Positions 34,469 through 46,771 of a stretch of DNA of 64,000 bases are shown here, piece by piece. How positions within the stretch are numbered: the first letter of the stretch is position 1; every line of letters begins with the position of its first letter. Made by a program: the position numbers and the translations under genes. The notes below the pieces were generated by a model. It saw nothing but the letters and a program-made list of their open reading frames with translations, did not search any database and was not told where the DNA came from. The stretch is taken from positions 18,903 to 82,902 of the forward strand of contig JAVTVJ010001824.1 of assembly GCA_034509425.1 (NCBI GenBank). Reading direction: 5' to 3'. The stretch comes from Eopsaltria australis. Its lineage: Eukaryota; Chordata; Aves; Passeriformes; Petroicidae.

Positions 34469-37400
34469 ATGAAGGTCTTTGTCTTCTGCTGTCTTGTATT
34501 ATTTGCTGAAAAAGATGTCCTAACTAGATGATAATTTAAGAATCTGAATGGAACATCACTAGCAAGTTTCAATCATTTACTCCTTCATTTCTGACAAAAT
34601 GAAAGCCCCCTTCCTCACTGTTCAAGTTACATTACTATCTGATTAATTTAAAATGTGTGATTCTACAAATCCTGAATGTATGTGGACTATCAAAAGAAAA
34701 TTAAATCATATTGAAAGTTTTTCAACCTTCCTTTTTCAGTATTTGCTGTATCTTCAGAAACAGCAATATTTTAATGATGGAATCTTTAGCTGAATTACTT
34801 CATTAAAGCTTTCTATTGCTCTCAACAGAAATGAGAATGAACAAATAACTGAAAATTATGTACACAAGAAAGAACTGTGGCAAACCAACCCTGTCACATA
34901 ACTCTGCTGCTGCTGGGGGCACTGAACAGGCCACAGGAGCAAGAACAAGTCCATTTGTTATTCTTACTTCCTCCTGTCATGAATGGGTGACTCAGATTGC
35001 CTGAAGAGGCAGAGACAGTGCTTCTATTGAAATATAATGTTGTAAAAATGCAACTTAACAAAGTTAAGCACGAATCAGAACAGGAAGTGGCTGACCCATG
35101 CTCTGGACACATGAGCAAACCTCCTGGATGTTGAAGTGGATGGGATTATCTCTCCTTTGTCTGGGTTATACATTTATCATAAAATCTCTTATTAAAGTGA
35201 TGCTCTTTGCTCCATAAATCTTATTGGGTCTTTGAATGGTGTTGTCTGCTTTATTGCAATTGTATTCTTCAAGAGTGGATTCCCAGATTTGAAAACTGGA
35301 CAAGAAGATAACATCAATGTCAAACCTGGTTTGTGCAAAGACTGGGCAGTCAAAGATCACTGGCAAAGGGCCAGGCAAAAGGAATCCGTGTGATATGAAG
35401 AGTTTTCAGATAAAGATTGGTGTGAAAGTTCAGCTGAAGCATTCTGGTGAATGCAGTGAGCATACTAAGGCTGAAAGTAATCAAATCATGTTGGATTAAT
35501 GGAACAGGACACAGATTGAGTTATGAGACTCAGAGAAAGCCAATTCTGGTATGAACCAGCCCTTTTGAGTCACTTTAGGAAGCACAGAATGGTGATGGTC
35601 CAATGAAATCACAGTGCTGAACTCGGTGAGGGGGGAATTTAATATTCTTTTTGCAGCATGTCCCCTCTGCAAGGTTTAATCCTCTGCTGCTCTCTGATTT
35701 CTCAGTCACACTCTGCCACTGCCAAACGAGTTTTACACGTGAAACTCGACCCCTTGGGAGCCAGGACCCTGCAAGGGTCCCACTCCCACTTCCCACTGGA
35801 GAACAAAGACCCCCACAGGTTCCACAGCCCCACTCCCCTGCAACATCCCAAGGACTGGAAAATCTCTCTTATCCATGGAGCCTCCTCACCCAAAGCCTCT
35901 GGAAACTGTGAACAGGTTTCCCATCACCTTCCCAGGCAGGAATGAACACACAATGCTCAGAGAAGAGCTGACTTGTCAATAAGGAGCACCAAATGCTCTG
36001 CCTTAGCAGCCCTCATCTTAACCAGGTAAGGAAATCTGGCTGAGCCTTGCACCATGCAAATTCCTGCTTTGTTAAACCTGGCCAGGAAAGAGGGTTAATG
36101 GGGGTGGCTCATGGCAAAATGTGCTGCAACTGCATGCATAGATCAGACTGCAACAAATACAGACTTCTCTACCTGGGCCACAGTGACACAATGCAGCAGG
36201 ACAGAGCTGGCCAGAGGAAATGTAATTTTCTACTGTTTCCATTCAGTCAAACAGCTGGCTGCAAGGGATGGTATAATAGTGTTAAAAAGGGGTCCACAGA
36301 CAAAAATTTTAATAAAATAATATTGAACATTTATTAGCAGAACAAAGGCAAAAGCAGCACTGGGGGCAGAGCAATATCTGCCAGAGGCACGGGTTTCATT
36401 CCTTTTACAATGGGTTAAATACTTTTAACTGTTACATGTTCATTAAGCTCAGAAGAAAATTTACATTTCAAACAACCCTTTCCCTCTGGTCTCTGCCCCC
36501 CTTCTCGCCAGAATGTCTCTTCAGGTGCCTGAACAGTGTCAGGCAGAGGCTTCAAGAGCTGTGAATTGCCCTTATCTCTTCTTGTTTCCCTTGAAATTCC
36601 TTTGCACTGCAAGCAATCAGCTCAAAAGATGTTTACAGCTATATATTTATGACTACATATTCCAATCTATCACAATTATCCCTAGGTTATAACTTTACAA
36701 TAGTCTTGTTTCTAATTAACTATATTTTATCATAACACTATTTCTACAAAATATACAAAGAGCCAACATTTATCATTTACTCATCCATTACAATAGAGTC
36801 AGTGCTGAGTTGCTATTTAAATTTTAAGAAAGTATAAAGATTTCTTGTGGAATTTAGCATTACCAGCTTCCAAATTCTAGTGCCATTAGTAATAAGAAAT
36901 CAGTCTTTAAAGGTTAACAAATGGTTCAGCCTCCTGGGCAATCTGACACACATTATCAGAGCTTTTGCCAATGCCAAGGGCTCCCTTCAGACATGGAATG
37001 GGGTTTGCATGTTGTAACTCACTCCTGTGGCATTTCCCACCTCTTGTGCAGGAAGAGCCACGAGGACCCAGTAATGAGGATAAACACAGGTGATAGTGAG
37101 TGGTTCTGCTTGAGAGGAAGGAACAAATACCTGGCACAATCATGTCAGGCCAGGCAGTGAGCTGGGATGTGTCACTGAGTTACACTGAGATAATGGGGGA
37201 GAAAGAACCCAGAACAGAAAGCTAGAACAGTGCACAAAGCCTCCATCACTCCTAACCTAGGAGTAATTGTTGAAGAGAAGGTTACATTGAAGTGTCATGA
37301 GAGGGGGAGGATGTTTATTTCAGTTTGTCCCAGGTGGATCTGATACACTGCTTCCACAGGCTCCCTCCCCTAATTAGGTCCTCATTGAGAAGACACCTGG

Positions 37401-38882
37401 CAGGTCAACTGAAATGAAAAAGTAATTGATGCACGTGTTTTAAGTAAATAAAAAGAGCACTGACATCTGACCTTATGAAGGAATTGGAATTCTAAAGTCA
37501 GGAAATTTTTGTAGGGGGTGTTTTGGAAGAGGAGGAGATTTTTTTTTTCCCCCTGAACCTTTTTTTATAGGTAAGGTTTGTTTTTTTAAAACAACTTGCT
37601 ACCATTTTGGGTACTCAGACACTGTGGTTTTGCTATAAATCAGGATGCCTTTCAGAGCTTAAAAGAGGAAAAATGAAACTGGTCATTTCCTTATGTTCCT
37701 TAGTAGCCCACACCACCCAGAAAAGATGCCCAGGATCTTTTCCGCTCCATGTGCTTGTCCACACAGGCTCTGCAAAGGAAAGATTTGCATCCAGATTTCC
37801 ACAGACTTGAATATGGATATTGTGGCTGAGGCTGGCAGCTGGAGCAGATTGCTGTTGATCCTTTAGAGTCTTTGTACTTCCAGGTATAAACCAGGTGGAA
37901 CAGATCTCCTGAAGCTCATCAGTGACAGCTCTGAGGTTATTGCCACTTCTTTGGCATGAAGGGGCTGAGATCTCACTGATGGAATCCAGCAGACCTGAAC
38001 TCATGGCTGAGTTGTTACCTGTAAGAAGAAAATACACGCTTTCAGCTGGGTGAATGAGAGCCAGCTGTCCATGTTCATACATTAAGAGGTTCTTATTAAA
38101 TCTCAGGTTCAGATAATATGGACAATTTACTGCCATCACAACATTCTTACTTTTTTCCTCCATCCACACTAAATCTGCTTGTTTTCTTGAAGTGTGGATA
38201 GAAACTGAACACAAATAAGTTAGGCCAGAGGAAGCTGTATTTTGTTTTGTTGGGGCCTACAGATTGAGGTAATGGGTGGAAAATGGGCAGAACAAACTAA
38301 ACTAAAGAGCCAAGAGTGGATCTGGGCAAGGGATCCGTAGGATAGGTGACCAACACATCTGGATTGGGCTCAGATCTTCAAACTTGGAACAAAACCTGAT
38401 GGGTTAAAATTGAGCACAAACAGTAACAAACAGGCACGTGGCTGAACCTGCCCAGGGCACTGGAACTCAGAGCAGACCAGTCCAGCTGGTGAATGCAGAA
38501 GGACTGGCTGGGGATGGAACAGGACAAGCTCACAAGGTGGGGCAGGCCAGGAAATCAGTGATGAATCAGAATGGAGCAGCCTGTGATGGCCTGGCCTCTG
38601 GCATGGTAAATCAATGGCTCAACATGGAAATTGTGGCCTCTAAAGAGAGACTCATGCTGTGGCTCAGGTGTGACAGGACCAGGGCACAGCAAATCCAGGC
38701 TTCTAAGAAAATATTGATGGATATGGCTAAGTGAGGAGTGGAAATGGATGTACCAGAGTAGGGTGGCAAAATATGAAGCCAGAGCAGGTTGGCTGTGATG
38801 CAGAAGTGAATGTAAGTAAGGAAGGAGACAGAGGTCAGCCTTATCACACTGTTCTCCACTGGCAGTGAGTTTTCCAGCTGTA
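34469..38882 (+). repeat. Segmental duplication, copy A
   Basis: Matches 59,574-64,000 in the same orientation. After a 13-bp length difference in the first 30 bp, the offset stays at 25,118 bp from about 34,500 to the end of the window, so I see no net insertion or deletion over 4.3 kb. By eye roughly 30 substitutions separate the copies, with fewer past 37.3 kb. Copy A may continue to the right beyond what can be compared here. Confidence 0.97.
37633..38163 (-). CDS. Uncharacterised open frame, 176 codons (copy A)
   Basis: From the ATG at 38,161-38,163 to TAG at 37,633 the frame is open, beginning MEEKSKNVVMAVNCPYYLN. No domain, signal peptide or membrane segment was recognised. A good splice-acceptor-like stretch (complement of about 38,018-38,033) falls inside it, so it could equally be part of a spliced exon or chance. 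The same frame is open in copy B, which is weak evidence because the copies are nearly identical. Confidence 0.2.
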   Translation of the reverse strand: MEEKSKNVVMAVNCPYYLNLRFNKNLLMYEHGQLALIHPAESVYFLLTGNNSAMSSGLLDSISEISAPSCQRSGNNLRAVTDELQEICSTWFIPGSTKTLKDQQQSAPAASLSHNIHIQVCGNLDANLSFAEPVWTSTWSGKDPGHLFWVVWATKEHKEMTSFIFPLLSSERHPDL

Positions 38883-39479
38883 CACAAAGGCATCTTCAGA
38901 AACGCCTCCAGCAGTGCTTGTGACACAGCTCTGCGAGGCTGCTGAACCACCCACACCCACACAAACCCTCCCCCAGCTCCTCCTTCCTCAGCAGCAGCTC
39001 CAGCAGCTGCCATTCCTGTCTCTCCAGGCCCTGCCTGCAGCACAAACCCGGCAAACCCAGGCTGCTGCTTCCATCTGCTGCCCACAGTGCTCAGTGCAGC
39101 CACTCCTCACCTGGGAGCCTGCAGGAACAGCAGCACTTTGAACCAACCTTCCCCAGCCCTGTGGCACCTGGGTTACTCAGCAAAAAGGAGAACTCAAGCA
39201 GAAGTTACACCACGGATGTACCAGAACAAAGAAAACGTGTCACTGCTGTCACACACCAGGAGACTCTGGGTGACAGCGTGTGACTGAATGAGCCTGAGGA
39301 GCCTGCTTGGCATGAATGGATGTAAAATCACCTCCCTTGGCTATGTTTTCACCCAGAGCAGGATGAAATTGGCCTTGTGGGCTGCAAGGATGCATTGCCA
39401 AGTCATGCTGAGCTTCCCCATCCCCAAATCCCCACATCTTTCTCTTTAGGGTTAGTGTCAATTTATTCTTCAGACTATT

Positions 39480-39700
39480 CTTGTGCTGGGGATTGCCCTG
39501 ACCCACCTGTGGCACCTTGCACGTGGCCTTGTTGATCATGATGGCCACAGCCCCATCTCTCCAGCCTGTCCAGATCCCTCTGTGTGCATTAATACTGAGC
39601 TCAGCCCAGCAGGGCACAGCTGCCTGGCACTGGGGAGCCCAGAGCTGAGCCCAAAGCTGAGCCCAGCACTCCAGGCGTACCCCCACCAGTGCTGGGCTGA
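39480..39700 (-). mobile_element. CR1 fragment
   Basis: Contains CTCCAGCCTGTCCAGATCCC and TGGCCTTGTTGATCATGATG, the complement of the CR1 region encoding the end of the reverse transcriptase. Confidence 0.7.
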
Positions 39701-40461
39701 GGGGAAGCATCACTTTTCCTGACCAGGTCTCCCCTTAGACAATAAACTATGGCCAACAATTCTTTGGGTGTGACCATCCAGGCAATTCCTCACACACAAG
39801 TGATCTGAGTGATCCATCCCTAACTCTCTCCAGCTCTGATGTTACAGGGGTGCAGCATCAAAAGACAGCAGTTCCCAGTCTCATCTCCGTTTGTATTGAT
39901 GTGATCCCCCATCCCTTCAGAAAATGGAATATTTGTGTTTGTTACAAAGTTGAGAGCAATTAGCTGGAGTTCACAAGGACTTGTGCAATTAGACTGACTC
40001 CTGAGATTCACAACTTTCCTGCCTGGGGATTGGCCCTGTCCCCAATTCTCTACAGCCCAGGATCTCCCCTGGGAGGGACTCACTAAACACAAAGGCCCAG
40101 TTAAAACTTGGTGGAACTCTAATGCCTTGGGACGTGTTCACTCAGTGTCTTGGAAAGAAACTTCATTGAGAAGAGGGAATAGGCAGCAAGGGATGTGAGC
40201 AGGGGCACAGGGGAAGAGCTGGAGAAACTGAAAGGAAGAGGAACAATCAAAATATTTATAATATCAATGACCGCAGACTGACACGCTGCAGGAAGTTCCT
40301 GATCTGTCCCAATTCAAGGTCAAAATAATCTGCTCATTTGTCTTGTTTGAGGGCAGATTTGCTGTGGAACCTGAAGTGTTTTACCCATTATATCCAGGGC
40401 TGATGACAGGGAAGGTCAGTTCTGTGAGGACTTTGGCTCTCAGAAAGGTGGGGCTGCAAGG

Positions 40462-40745
40462 TCACAGAATCACAGACAATCAGGGACCTGTCAGGATCAC
40501 GCAGTCCAGCTCCTGGCCCTGCACAGGACACCTCTAGAACCACAACATGTGTGTGAGAGCATTGTCCAGACACTTTGGAGCTCAGATAGACTTGGTGCTG
40601 AGCCCACTTCCCTGGGGAGCCTCTTCCAGTGCCCAAACACCCTGTGGGTGAATATCCCCTCCTGATACCCAACCTAAACCTCCCCCAGCTCAGCTCCAGC
40701 CATCTCCTCAAGTGCTGTCACTGGTTATGAGAGTGAAGAGATCAA
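40462..40745 (-). mobile_element. CR1 LINE 3' fragment
   Basis: Begins with CACAGAATCACAGACAATCA (complement of the CR1 tail) and runs through CCTGGGGAGCCTCTTCCAGTG to TACCCAACCTAAACCTCCCC. Confidence 0.85.
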
Positions 40746-40912
40746 CACCTGCCCTTGTGGCCCTCAGGAGGACAGTGAAGGCCACGATGAGGTGTGAGCT
40801 CAGTGTCCTCTCCTCCAGGCCAGGTGCCCCTGCTGCAGAGCTCCACAGTTTCAAATCAACTTTGCTCTAAGAGCAGCACACAGGACACACATGGTCACAA
40901 ATGATGTCACTG

Positions 40913-41045
40913 GAGGGCTCCAAAGGTGATGAGAATCCCTGTGATGAAGACAGGCTGAGGTAGCTGGGCCTGCTCAGCCTGGAGAACACTGAGGGGGATT
41001 TTATCAACAGATATCAATATCTGCAGGGAGGGTGTGCAGCAGAGC
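40913..41045 (+). mobile_element. CR1 fragment
   Basis: GAGGTAGCTGGGCCTGCTCA and GCCTGGAGAACACTGAGG match the block upstream of the CR1 3' end. It lies head-to-head with the copy just to its left. Confidence 0.75.
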
Positions 41046-42054
41046 ATTCCCACACACAAGAGTTTATCTGCTGTTTCTTAACAGCTCAGGTAACCCAAAC
41101 AGGACAAGCTCTCCTGCACAGAGTTGTTTTAGAGTTATTTTTTTGTTAACCCTATGGGGTTAACACTGGTCTGGCATCTCCCAGCTGCCCAAAAACATCT
41201 GGGAGTTGAAGTGAGGTCTGGGAGAGAAGCTGGATTTCTGACAGGCAGACACATCACTTTACAAACTTTATCAGTTACACCAAATTTTCACAAAGCAGAA
41301 ATCTTCTTCACATTCCATGCAAATGTGTGGAGTTTCTCCCATTGTGCTTACTCCCCTGGGATCAAGTGAAGGAATATGTACACTGTCATCATTTCTGTGC
41401 TAAATTACATTTGACTGCTAATCAATTCCATTTATTTTCCTAACTTTAGTGTAGGTACCTTGATCTAGAGCATTGTTTTATCTTATGCTGTAATTTACTA
41501 GTAGTTCTTTCATTTAATACCTTCTGGCAAGTAATTCTGATTAAGATCTTTCATCTGTTACCTCTTGTCTGTTTAATAAATAATTCCTTTTTATAAACAG
41601 ACCTGATTTGCCATCATTAAAAGCTGCAGGCCAGAGTGATTCCTTACATTTAAACTGGTTGCAAACCCTGAGGCTGAGGCAGGGCTTGTCTGAAGCTCCC
41701 ACTCCCCCCGTGGCACGGGGTCAGACCAAGCTCTGCCCAGCAGAATGAAAGGCACCAGGCAGAAATATGTAAAACACAATTCTAAAGTTTCTGAAAAATA
41801 GGAAGGAAAAGAAAAAGAAAAGAAAAAAAGGTTTGTTTATTTATGTAAGATTTTTTTAAGTACATGGAAGAAGTTTCCTTCTACAATCTTAACATAGCTT
41901 CTAACACTCCCTCTTACAGATGAAAATCTCCACTCTCCCTCTTTCCTCCTCAAAGGCTGAAATGTTCTTGGGAATTATCTGGAAATTAATTTTACTGAAC
42001 AAGAATTTCCAGTGAAAAACACCACTACAAACACCTGAAACAACACTAACATTG

Positions 42055-42993
42055 TCATTTCCACACTAAATTAACTTTCCTCCATTTTTTCCTCAGGGCT
42101 CCTTTCACCTCCTTACTCCTCCAACTATAAATAACAGGGTTCAGTAAAGGAGTGACCACAGAGTAAGAAAGCGAGAGGAATTTATCCACAGATGCACAGT
42201 AGCTGTATTTTGGCCTCAAGTACATGGAGCCTGCAGTGCCATACAAAACACTCACAACCAAGAGGTGAGAGGAGCAGGTGGAAAAGGCTCTCTGCTGGCT
42301 CTCAGCTGATGCCATCTGCACAATTGTGGAGATTATACGAACATAGGAATAAATGATCAGCAAGAAAGGGCTCAGAATGGCAAAGACAGCCACCACAATG
42401 ACCTGGATCTCACTTGGGAAGGTGTTGCCACAAAGCAGCTCCAGGAGGGGCTGAATCTCACAGAAGAAGTGGTCGATGGCAGAACCACACAGGGGGGAGC
42501 TGAATGCAATGAGGGTGTGAACCAAGCCCACAGCAGCCCCACAAATGTAAGATCCAGCCAGCAGGCTCCTGCACACCCTGCTGCTCATGAGAATTGTGTA
42601 ATGCAAGGGGTGGCAAATGGCAACATAACGATCCAGAGACATGGCAGCCAAGAGAAAACACTCAGCAACCCCAAAGAAGAGGAAGGAAAACATTTGCATT
42701 GCACATCTTGCCTTGGAAATACTCACTGTTCCCACCACCAGGTTCTCCAGGATGGTTGGGATGATGACTGACAAATAGCAGATATCCAACCAGGAGAGCT
42801 GAGTGAGGAAGAAATACATGGGGCTGTGAAGGGAACTGTCAGTATTTATTGTGAGAGCTATCACTGTGTTTGCCATCAGGGTGAGGATATAAAGGGATAA
42901 TAAAACGACAAAGAGCAAAGGGTGCAAATGAGAGATTTGAGAAAAACCCAGGAGTCTGAATTCACTCACTGCACTGAGGTTCCCCAGGATCAT
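42055..42993 (-). CDS. Olfactory receptor, family 10-like (312 aa)
   Basis: An odorant receptor GPCR, complete single exon. The ATG at 42,991-42,993 gives MILGNLSAVSEF with a glycosylation site at Asn5. Motifs in order: LMANTVIAL in TM1, PMYFFLTQLSWLDICYLSV in TM2, MSLDRYVAICHPLHY at the end of TM3, YSYVRIISTIVQM in TM5, RAFSTCSSHL before TM6, and PLLNPVIYSWRSKEV in TM7. MSLDRY and the TM2 block suggest family 10. TM7 reads SWRSKEV where most ORs have SLRNKEV, a mild departure. It lies on the minus strand like the other three OR genes, about 20 kb away from them across the oppositely directed glycosyltransferase gene. Confidence 0.94.
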   Translation of the reverse strand: MILGNLSAVSEFRLLGFSQISHLHPLLFVVLLSLYILTLMANTVIALTINTDSSLHSPMYFFLTQLSWLDICYLSVIIPTILENLVVGTVSISKARCAMQMFSFLFFGVAECFLLAAMSLDRYVAICHPLHYTILMSSRVCRSLLAGSYICGAAVGLVHTLIAFSSPLCGSAIDHFFCEIQPLLELLCGNTFPSEIQVIVVAVFAILSPFLLIIYSYVRIISTIVQMASAESQQRAFSTCSSHLLVVSVLYGTAGSMYLRPKYSYCASVDKFLSLSYSVVTPLLNPVIYSWRSKEVKGALRKKWRKVNLVWK

Positions 42994-43540
42994 CCTTCTC
43001 TGGTGCCTTGGAGAACTCTCTTGCTTTCAGCGTTCAGTGGCTGATGAAGCTGCAAAGAGCCAGGCAAATCTGCAATCAAACCACAGCTGCCTGCTTGGAC
43101 AGACAAAAGGATGAGCAGAATTTAGAAACTATCCAGATTTGGAAAAGATCTTCTGAACAGATCATAGAAGTTTCTAAAGAAAATAAGGCATTCTGATGCA
43201 TTTATTTTTGTCTCTAGTTTTGACTGATTCTTCTTCTTTCACAGCATTGCCTTCAAGATTTGAATATTCACTACTGTCTTCAAATGCTCAGCTACCATTT
43301 TTACCCTGTAGAAGAAGAAAAAAAAATCATAGCAGATCTCTTTTGATGGACTAATCAGTTCAAGTCCCAGTATCATTGGTAGCTACATTTGAATATAACA
43401 AAGGTAATTTCTCTGTTACCTTTTGTGGAGTGTGGTGGAAGAAGAGGAAGGAAAAAAGTCCCTAAATTATGAGGTCTCCAGAAAAGCTTCTGAGCACTCT
43501 GCAGTGAAGCAGAAGAGATGCTGTTCCACAGTGCTTTATT
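42994..43540. other. Upstream flank of the family 10-like OR gene
   Basis: No gene or clear repeat. A 5' noncoding OR exon could lie here but cannot be identified. Confidence 0.45.
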
Positions 43541-43565
43541 CTATATATATATATATATATATATA
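43541..43565. repeat. (TA)n microsatellite, insertion site of the class I ERV
   Basis: A run of TA units directly precedes the left LTR, and TTTATATATATA follows the right LTR at 47,293, so the provirus landed inside a TA tract. Confidence 0.85.
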
Positions 43566-44087
43566 TGTTGCCTTTTCTCCCAGCCTGGAAAAGAAACTCG
43601 AGATCATTTTAGCAAGGAGGTCATATAAAAGGGGATCTTTATTTTGAAGGTCTTCAGGAGCACTTATGGAAAGGTGTCCATAAAAGCCCAGCCCCTCCAG
43701 GGCTGAGGACATATTTATAGCTTTTAGGAAATTAGCATAATTGATTAAGAGCACCAATAAGGAGCACAAGTGGTGATTCAATTCCCCCCACGTCCAGCCC
43801 CTTCTGTGGAGCCCCCCTCTCAGCACCGGCTCTACTTTGTTAATGAAAATGCACCTCAGAGTTGTTCTCAGCCTTGGTTCCCAGGAAGAACCAAGATAGG
43901 ACAGGGCCTTGCACTCCCCTGGGGCTTGGAGCTCTGCAATTTGTTTTGTCTTTCTGCTTAGGGAAAGGCTATGCAAAGGTACTGGAAAAACTAGCTATTA
44001 ATACAGTAGGCTACAGAGCTACAAATAGATGGGCAGAGAGTACAGAGAACATAGAAAAGAAAAAAAGGCAGAAACCAAACGGCATCA
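43566..44087 (-). repeat. 3' LTR of the class I provirus
   Basis: On the plus strand starts TGTTGCC and ends GGCATCA. On the minus strand AATAAA is read in the complement of CTTTATTTTG near 43,640. Same family as the solo LTR at 14,771-15,288. Confidence 0.92.
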
Positions 44088-44902
44088 TTCCCCCCTTTTT
44101 TAGAGACTAACAAGACTCTGTCTTGTCTAGTCTCTGCTCTGCATTTAACCATACCTCTGGTTTATACAACTGGCTATCCCACTAGTTGTTACACAGATGC
44201 CAATTATAACTACAGCTACTATGAACATTTCTCTAGGTTCAGTTTGGTAACCATGAAGTGAGTGTACTGAAGATATTCAAGGTTCAGTAAGCTCTTTTGA
44301 GAGTTACTTGGTGTAGAATTTGAGTTTGCTTTCAAATTTCAACCAAATTTCTAAAAACATTTTTCACTCCGATCTGCATAAGAACAACAACCAGTGTTAA
44401 TGATTTGGTGGCTAGTAGGAAATTAAGAGCCTTTTTGTTTTGTCAACAGCCCTTAATATGATTAAACATTACATTTGGAATCACAGCCCCATGGGCACAG
44501 GCCCAGTCTTTATCTTGGGGCAAAACTTACCAGGCCAGATTCTCAACTTTGACAAGTTGTCCTTAGGAAGAGCTTTTGGATACATTTTGGACTAGAGTTA
44601 CATGCAAATTTTAGGACCAAATTTGAATCATGGTTACCAACTGTACAGATAAGAGGTACAAAAGAACAGTTTAAATCATATCGTCCCAATTTGTATCAGT
44701 CTCTGTTTTGTGGTTGTCTATGGAGCAGACGTCTTCTTAACTCTGGAGCAGTGAATTCAAGGCTCTCTGCCAGCAGCTTTGGATTTGGTGAGGGTAGTAA
44801 GGACTTGGAATGACCCTTTCCACTCAGCTCCTAAGGTTACTGTCCCTTCATTTAACATAGACTCAGTCTCCAGGCTTGAATAGTTGCTAGCCTGCCTTCC
44901 TT

Positions 44903-45292
44903 CTAGATGACTTTGCTCAGTTCTAGATCTTTCATTGATATAATCAGTTCAGCTTTTTGTGATGGTACATTTGATGGTAACACTTTTCTCATGGTTACCT
45001 GGTTCGTGGTTGTCACTGCATAACCTGTCTTTTGTTTGCCATCTCGCATGAAGCTGCTCTCAGCTGCATACAGCTCCCAGGCTGGCACATCTTTCAGGTC
45101 TGCTCTGCTGGAATAGGCTTCTTCCATGGTCTGCAAACAGTCACACTTAGATACATTATCAGTTAGTGCTGGGAACAGAGACATACTAGGATTGACAGCA
45201 AACGTTTTCAGAATAACATTATCCAGTTTCAGTAGCATGGCATAGGGTCCATGTCTTCCATGTTCACACAACAAACTTACAATGGGTTGCAC
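44903..45292 (-). pseudogene. Remnant of retroviral pol (RNase H region) of the class I provirus
   Basis: The minus-strand frame contains SSFMRDGKQKTGYAV and PSQKAELIISMKDLEL, recognisable as the RNase H part of a gammaretrovirus-like pol with several key positions changed. Further along the minus strand (about 44,740-44,840) the frame WKGSFQVLTTLTKSKAAG resembles the integrase C-terminus before a stop. No intact enzyme is encoded. Confidence 0.75.
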
Positions 45293-45539
45293 GCAACTGT
45301 TGGATGTAGCAATTCTTGGCTGCTGGTTGCATGCAGCAATTTTCAGTTGCTGACTGCCCTAGTTCTCCAGTTTCAGGATTCTTTTACATAATAGTAAAGA
45401 GTCCTTGGTCTTTTTTACTCACAGGGATACAGGAGAAGATCTTTTTCAAATTTAACTCAGTAAACCATCCTAAGATATTTGTTAACATAGGACTCTGCTT
45501 ACTTATAGCATGCTTTAAGGGAGCCTAAAAACGGCTTCT

Positions 45540-46075
45540 TGTTCTTTGGGCTCGGTGTTTCCCTTTTGAGTGCCCACCAGAGCAGACAAAGAGCGCTCGC
45601 TGCCCCCGCACGGCCGGGGACGGGAGCACCATGCGGGCACCCCCGCCCAGGGGCACCCCCGGCTCGCCCGCGCTCGGCCCGTGCTGCTGCTCACAGCGGC
45701 TCTCGGCTGTCTCTAAAACAAGCTCGTTACTGTGGAAAGTGCGACAGGGCCGTTCCTGCCCTTAGATCTCACACTCCCGGCCCGCTCTGGGCCGGTGCGG
45801 GCGGGGCCCAGGGGCAGCGAGTGAGCCGGGCCGTGGCCGCGCAGCGGCGGCCCCGCCTCCGCCAGAGCAGGGCCGAAGCAGCGCAGCGGCGGCCCCGGTC
45901 CCGGGTCGCTTCCTGGGACCGCTCCCCCGCGCATCCCCCGGCCGTCACCAGGGCAGTGGCAGGAGTCACCTCCGCCCCTCTCGGAGCGGCTGGTGCCCCG
46001 CTTCTATCACGGGGGAGTGACCGCCCTGCTCGCGGAGCCGTCCCGGGAGTCCGGGAGCCGCTCTTGCCTTAAAAT
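45540..46075. other. CpG-rich block inside the class I provirus
   Basis: About 530 bp with dense CpG, in sharp contrast to the AT-rich proviral sequence on both sides. It contains an imperfect internal duplication around GCAGCGGCGGCCCCG (45,840-45,900). Long open frames occur on both strands, as expected from the base composition. No coding domain is recognised. It may be a highly altered gag/leader region or captured host sequence. Confidence 0.55.
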
Positions 46076-46771
46076 CTTGGAAAAAAACTTTTTACAGATG
46101 GAACATAGAAAGTGGGGGCTTCTCCCCCTTCCCTTACAAAACTTGGAAGTGAGGATCTCTCCCTCGCCTCCCACCAAGGAGCCAGGCTGGACATCCAGCC
46201 GATCCACAAACCTGTAGGAAGCGGGGCCCATCCCCCACCTCCTACCAAGAAGCAGACCAGGCCTCCCCCGGCCGCTCCATGCCCAGATGTCTCCAGGCCA
46301 GCTTTCAATTCAAAACCCGCGTGTGCTAAACATGAAATAAATTTTCGCACTGTGATTTGCTTTTCTCCACCAGTGAACAATCTCAGCAGAGATCACACAC
46401 CCGCCTCCTCCCCACCAGCCGATCTCTGGGGCAGGTTGGAAAATCGGCGACAGGAAAAACTTGGAGAAACGATTTCCAAAGCAAATTCTCTCACTACCAC
46501 GCCAGGTTGTCCTGGGATCGCTAACAATTACTGACTTCAAACAGATACACAATACATAAACAATACACACACATACAAACTGAACACTACACAACAAAAA
46601 GAACCACCTTTATACTACCTCCTGTGGGATCTTGGAACCATGGTGTCTCAACCTCAGGCCCGTGGCAGGGAATTCTTTAGATTGCTGTCAGAAAGGAATT
46701 CCTTGCAGGATGTTTTCGGTCCAGAGGAAGGGTACCAGGTTCTCGCGTCCCTTCTGGGTGTGCCAAATAAG

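Larger units (their letters stand above)
38883..42054. other. Intergenic stretch with CR1 pieces
   Basis: Holds three CR1 fragments (listed separately). The part at 38,880-39,150 is GC-rich with open minus-strand frames, but nothing recognisable. The rest shows no gene. Confidence 0.5.

Noticed and set aside
36290..36890. Possible LTR on the minus strand in the duplication (AATAAA-type signals near 36,300-36,330)
   Set aside because: I could not find TG...CA ends, a target duplication or a clear family match, so it is left unannotated.
38438..39103. Frames of 98 codons (plus) and 182 codons (minus)
   Set aside because: The plus frame starts at GTG; neither shows a domain or splice logic, and they overlap antisense.
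45539..46072. 177-codon plus-strand frame, Arg/Ala/Pro-rich
   Set aside because: A composition effect of the CpG-rich block inside the provirus, with long open frames on both strands.
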